A stretch of DNA of 64,000 bases from Chryseobacterium sp. GVT01B (GTDB taxonomy: Bacteria; Bacteroidota; Bacteroidia; Flavobacteriales; Weeksellaceae), in NCBI RefSeq assembly GCF_019970045.1, contig NZ_JAHXYI010000002.1:661661-725660 (forward strand), given 5' to 3'. This document shows positions 61,953 through 64,000 of this stretch, in pieces; the stretch's first letter is position 1, and each line of letters starts with the position of its first letter. A model generated the notes under the pieces. The model saw only the letters and a program-made list of their open reading frames with translations. It did no database searches and was not told the origin of the DNA. The translations under genes were made by a program, and so were the position numbers.

Positions 61953-62432
61953 TTAAGGTTCTGAGCTCTTGCAATTTTCAAAAAATTTACTTATTTGATT
62001 TTTGTCTTCAATTAATTTTCCGTTTTTAAAGTATGCATATTCTCCATAAATTACAGATTGATTTTTTATTTCAAAGCTATCAATTCTATAGTTTGAAGGC
62101 TTTAATAATTTATTTAAAATTTCCTTTCCATAATCACTTGTTTCACTAGTAGCATCTGTAAAATAAAAAACAGGTAAACCTTTATACTGATAAGACTGAT
62201 AAGCAGATAAGTCATTATTATATAACATCCTAACTATAGAAAAAACTATTTCATTATCACATTTTCTAATGAAAGTGATTCCAATATATTTTATCTTTTT
62301 CCCATCATTGATAGTTCTATCCAACACATTATAAAATCTTTGATTTACCTTTTTATTTAATTGTGCAGAATTACAACTGAATATAGAAAGTAAAGCAAAG
62401 AAAAAACTAATTTTTTTTATATTTTCCTTCAT
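61953..62432 (-). CDS. Lipoprotein, candidate orphan immunity protein
   Basis: The 159-residue precursor has a signal ending FSCNSAQ (Cys 20). The body KKIKYIGITFIRKCDNEIVF, SIVRMLYNNDLSAYQSY and YGEYAYFKNGKLIEDKN has no recognised domain. Its start codon overlaps the end of a displaced Rhs tip in a different frame (62407-62532), as the immunity-like gene at 50709 overlaps its Rhs gene. Role inferred from this arrangement. Confidence 0.6.
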   Translation of the reverse strand: MKENIKKISFFFALLSIFSCNSAQLNKKVNQRFYNVLDRTINDGKKIKYIGITFIRKCDNEIVFSIVRMLYNNDLSAYQSYQYKGLPVFYFTDATSETSDYGKEILNKLLKPSNYRIDSFEIKNQSVIYGEYAYFKNGKLIEDKNQISKFFENCKSSEP

Positions 62433-62532
62433 AAGCTTGTAACATTGTAGTATTATTATATATTATTGTTGTATTATGCTTAGGAACACTAATAAATGTT
62501 GTCCCATTTGGCGTTGCAGCCTTAATATCAAA
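62407..62532 (-). pseudogene. Displaced Rhs toxin C-terminal tip
   Basis: An open frame after a stop at 62533-62535 reads FDIKAATPNGTTFISVPKHN, TTIIYNNTTMLQAYEGKYKKN and ends at 62407. There is no start codon at its beginning. Its last 26 nt overlap the following lipoprotein gene. It is best read as the 3' end of a toxin gene cut off from its Rhs core. Confidence 0.55.
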
Positions 62533-62611
62533 TTAGGACTGCTAAGGTACTAATTGAAAACATTATTCTTAATTTCCAAGAACTTTTTAGCAATTAATTA
62601 AATATTATAAA

Positions 62612-62651
62612 TTAGCTTAAAACCAATGCAATTGCATTGGTTTTAAGCTAA
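62612..62651. repeat. Perfect 40-bp palindrome
   Basis: The left arm is TTAGCTTAAAACCAATGCAA (62612-62631) and the right arm is its exact complement, with no loop bases. It lies 42 nt past the stop of the lipoprotein gene at 62693 and could act as a terminator (the T run is weak), or as a recombination or protein site. Confidence 0.8.
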
Positions 62652-62692
62652 AAATACAAGTAAGAAACTCTATACTTTTGATAACTTACAAT

Positions 62693-63094
62693 TCATTTCC
62701 ATGTGTAAAGACCACAAGTATTATAAGAATATTCAAAATAATCAGTTCCTGATGAACTATTCCAAGTTTCCTTACCTTCAACTTCATATACTATTTTTTT
62801 TTCTTTATAGTTATTCTGTATCAATCGAGATAACTCAAAAGTATAGATATTGTTAATTTTAATCAGTTTTCTTTTCTTAGGATAATCACAATTGTTTTTT
62901 TGCGAAAGAAATACTCCTTTTTTATTTTTATCATACTCAATATTGATGATATAAAATGATTGTGTTGAATCTATTTTTACAACTTTACCCATGATCAATT
63001 CATTTGGAATAGAATTTGATGATTGCCCATTTACCTTACAACAAGTCATTAACAATAGTTGACAGAACAGTATAATATATCCTAAATTTTTCAT
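62693..63094 (-). CDS. Putative immunity lipoprotein of the second Rhs protein
   Basis: The 133-residue precursor has a lipoprotein signal (LLLMTC, Cys 18; a second Cys follows). It starts 1 nt after the stop of the Rhs gene. The mature part is beta-rich and charged (IMGKVVKIDSTQSFYIINIE, YEVEGKETWNSSSGTDYFEYS) with two further Cys. Small lipoproteins directly behind Rhs genes are typical immunity candidates; no family is recognised. Confidence 0.6.
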   Translation of the reverse strand: MKNLGYIILFCQLLLMTCCKVNGQSSNSIPNELIMGKVVKIDSTQSFYIINIEYDKNKKGVFLSQKNNCDYPKKRKLIKINNIYTFELSRLIQNNYKEKKIVYEVEGKETWNSSSGTDYFEYSYNTCGLYTWK

Positions 63095-63095
63095 T

Positions 63096-64000
63096 TTATT
63101 TACGTTTTAGAGTTTTATAACTTCCAATCTCACGGACTTCTTTTGTTTTTACATTTTGGATTCTATAAGAATCTGTATATTCAATATACTTGCCAGATCC
63201 CACAGTATAATTTGGAGATTGTACTGACGTCCAATTAGGATTCGGATCGACATTTCTAGGATCAAGCCTGTTGGCTTCAGCATGCGCGTAGTCATAACCT
63301 TGACTATTATTAAATTCAGATGTTGCAGCTGGAGCATTTGGAAAACATTGTGCCATAACAATAGCTTCTAATGTCTCATGTAGCATTCCATATCCAGTTT
63401 GAGAACCATAATATGCTTTGTCCAAATTCCCTAACATTTCAGGATTCACTACATTTGTCGCGGTAGTTATTCCAGTAATCGGATCTGTTTTAGATCCTCT
63501 AGAAGCCCCTCCTAAATATTTGGTATTATCTCCATCAATACGCATATCGGTGTCAGTTTGAATTTCAGCTACAAAGCTATGATCATTTGTAGCATTTAGT
63601 AATTTTGTTGCGGCTTCGGACAAGGTAGCTCCTTTTACAGCAGTTGCACTAATTTTACCGTTAGAATCTTTAGATAGGTCAAGTTGACCTTCTACAGAAG
63701 ATTGTAGTTGATCTAAAGCTTCCTGTGATCTGCTTCCTTTAAGCACAACATCAAAATTTTCCATCCCATCCGGATCAATGAATCTCATTGGATTATTAAA
63801 AGCATAATTGTATGGTGTAAACCTTCTTGATTTTTCCGCCAACGGATCCACCACACCCCATCTTCCTAAATCTGGCATATACATCCTTGCTCCATAATCA
63901 AAAAAGCCTGTTTCCTGTAATTCCTTACCATTATACTTGTAAGACTTATAACTTCCGAAATAAGAATTACTCAACCCTCCTGAGATATGGTTTAAACCAA
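63096..64000 (-). CDS. Rhs/YD-repeat polymorphic toxin, C-terminal part
   Basis: The open frame runs off the right edge ([20 protein letters not shown] continues the Rhs core), so only the last about 300 residues are here and a TTG at 63974 is not a real start. The Rhs core end [20 protein letters not shown], then [14 protein letters not shown] is nearly the same as in the Rhs protein at 50660. The tip (about 230 residues) has [40 protein letters not shown] and a basic end [13 protein letters not shown] with a downstream acidic or His site suggests a zinc-peptidase-like toxin, not proven. Confidence 0.85.
   Translation of the reverse strand, partial: GLNHISGGLSNSYFGSYKSYKYNGKELQETGFFDYGARMYMPDLGRWGVVDPLAEKSRRFTPYNYAFNNPMRFIDPDGMENFDVVLKGSRSQEALDQLQSSVEGQLDLSKDSNGKISATAVKGATLSEAATKLLNATNDHSFVAEIQTDTDMRIDGDNTKYLGGASRGSKTDPITGITTATNVVNPEMLGNLDKAYYGSQTGYGMLHETLEAIVMAQCFPNAPAATSEFNNSQGYDYAHAEANRLDPRNVDPNPNWTSVQSPNYTVGSGKYIEYTDSYRIQNVKTKEVREIGSYKTLKRK

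Noticed and set aside
63096..63974. Stand-alone 292-residue gene starting at TTG 63974
   Set aside because: The frame stays open to the window edge and continues the conserved Rhs core, so it is the end of a longer gene.

Overview
The window looks like a chromosome segment of a Flavobacteriia member, most likely Chryseobacterium or a close Weeksellaceae relative. The evidence is low GC content, promoters with a TAnnTTTG -7 box, SusC/SusD and T9SS sorting-domain proteins, surface proteins opening with the VGINTTNPQ or MGVNNLTPKS motif, and a Bacteroidetes-type Tra set. The genus is an inference from protein style, not a database match.

Region 1 (1-6.4 kb): accessory and partly decayed DNA. 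It holds a small Cys-rich exported peptide that seems to have lost its start codon, a class C beta-lactamase-fold serine hydrolase, and the 3' end of a tRNA-Ser next to its terminator. Two more junction-like repeats, a fossil gene with three in-frame stops and a fibrinogen-like surface protein complete it. The repeats look like ends of islands that integrated one after another at a tRNA-Ser.

Region 2 (6.4-25.3 kb): the transfer half of a CTnDOT-type integrative conjugative element. On the minus strand are parA/traA, a DUF3408 gene, traD, traE, F, G, a DUF4141 gene, J, K, L, M, N, O and Q. On the plus strand are mobA, the relaxase mobB and the coupling ATPase. A long bulged hairpin before mobA is the best oriT candidate. 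rteC follows. An ABC-transporter/GntR cassette with its own promoter and operator sits between traD and traE in the opposite orientation. No integrase lies in the window.

Region 3 (25.3-40.5 kb): a TPR/AraC-type membrane regulator diverges from a locus encoding a small lipoprotein, a 55-residue protein, a MauE-like membrane protein and a four-Cys DUF6520 peptide, with twin palindromes between. Then come a YegP-like protein, a FISUMP-domain surface protein, a basic repeat protein, and a susC-susD-S9 peptidase operon for oligomer or peptide uptake.

Region 4 (40.5-47.4 kb): a defence island. A structured intergenic stretch and an XRE regulator behind a perfect 20-bp palindrome face three minus-strand genes. 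These are an OLD-type ATPase-TOPRIM nuclease and a UvrD helicase (a Gabija-like pair), plus a one-protein PD-(D/E)xK nuclease fused to a DUF2075 helicase.

Region 5 (47.4-64 kb): an Rhs polymorphic-toxin region. A T9SS propeller protein, an Rhs partner, a full Rhs protein and an overlapping immunity-like lipoprotein form one operon. Beyond it lies a graveyard of displaced Rhs C-terminal tips with small lipoproteins or membrane proteins behind them. Three copies of a DUF4099/DUF3945 gene in increasing states of decay are interleaved, and a second Rhs protein runs off the right edge. The two readable Rhs tips share an HET...FP.A...F..S.GYD core.
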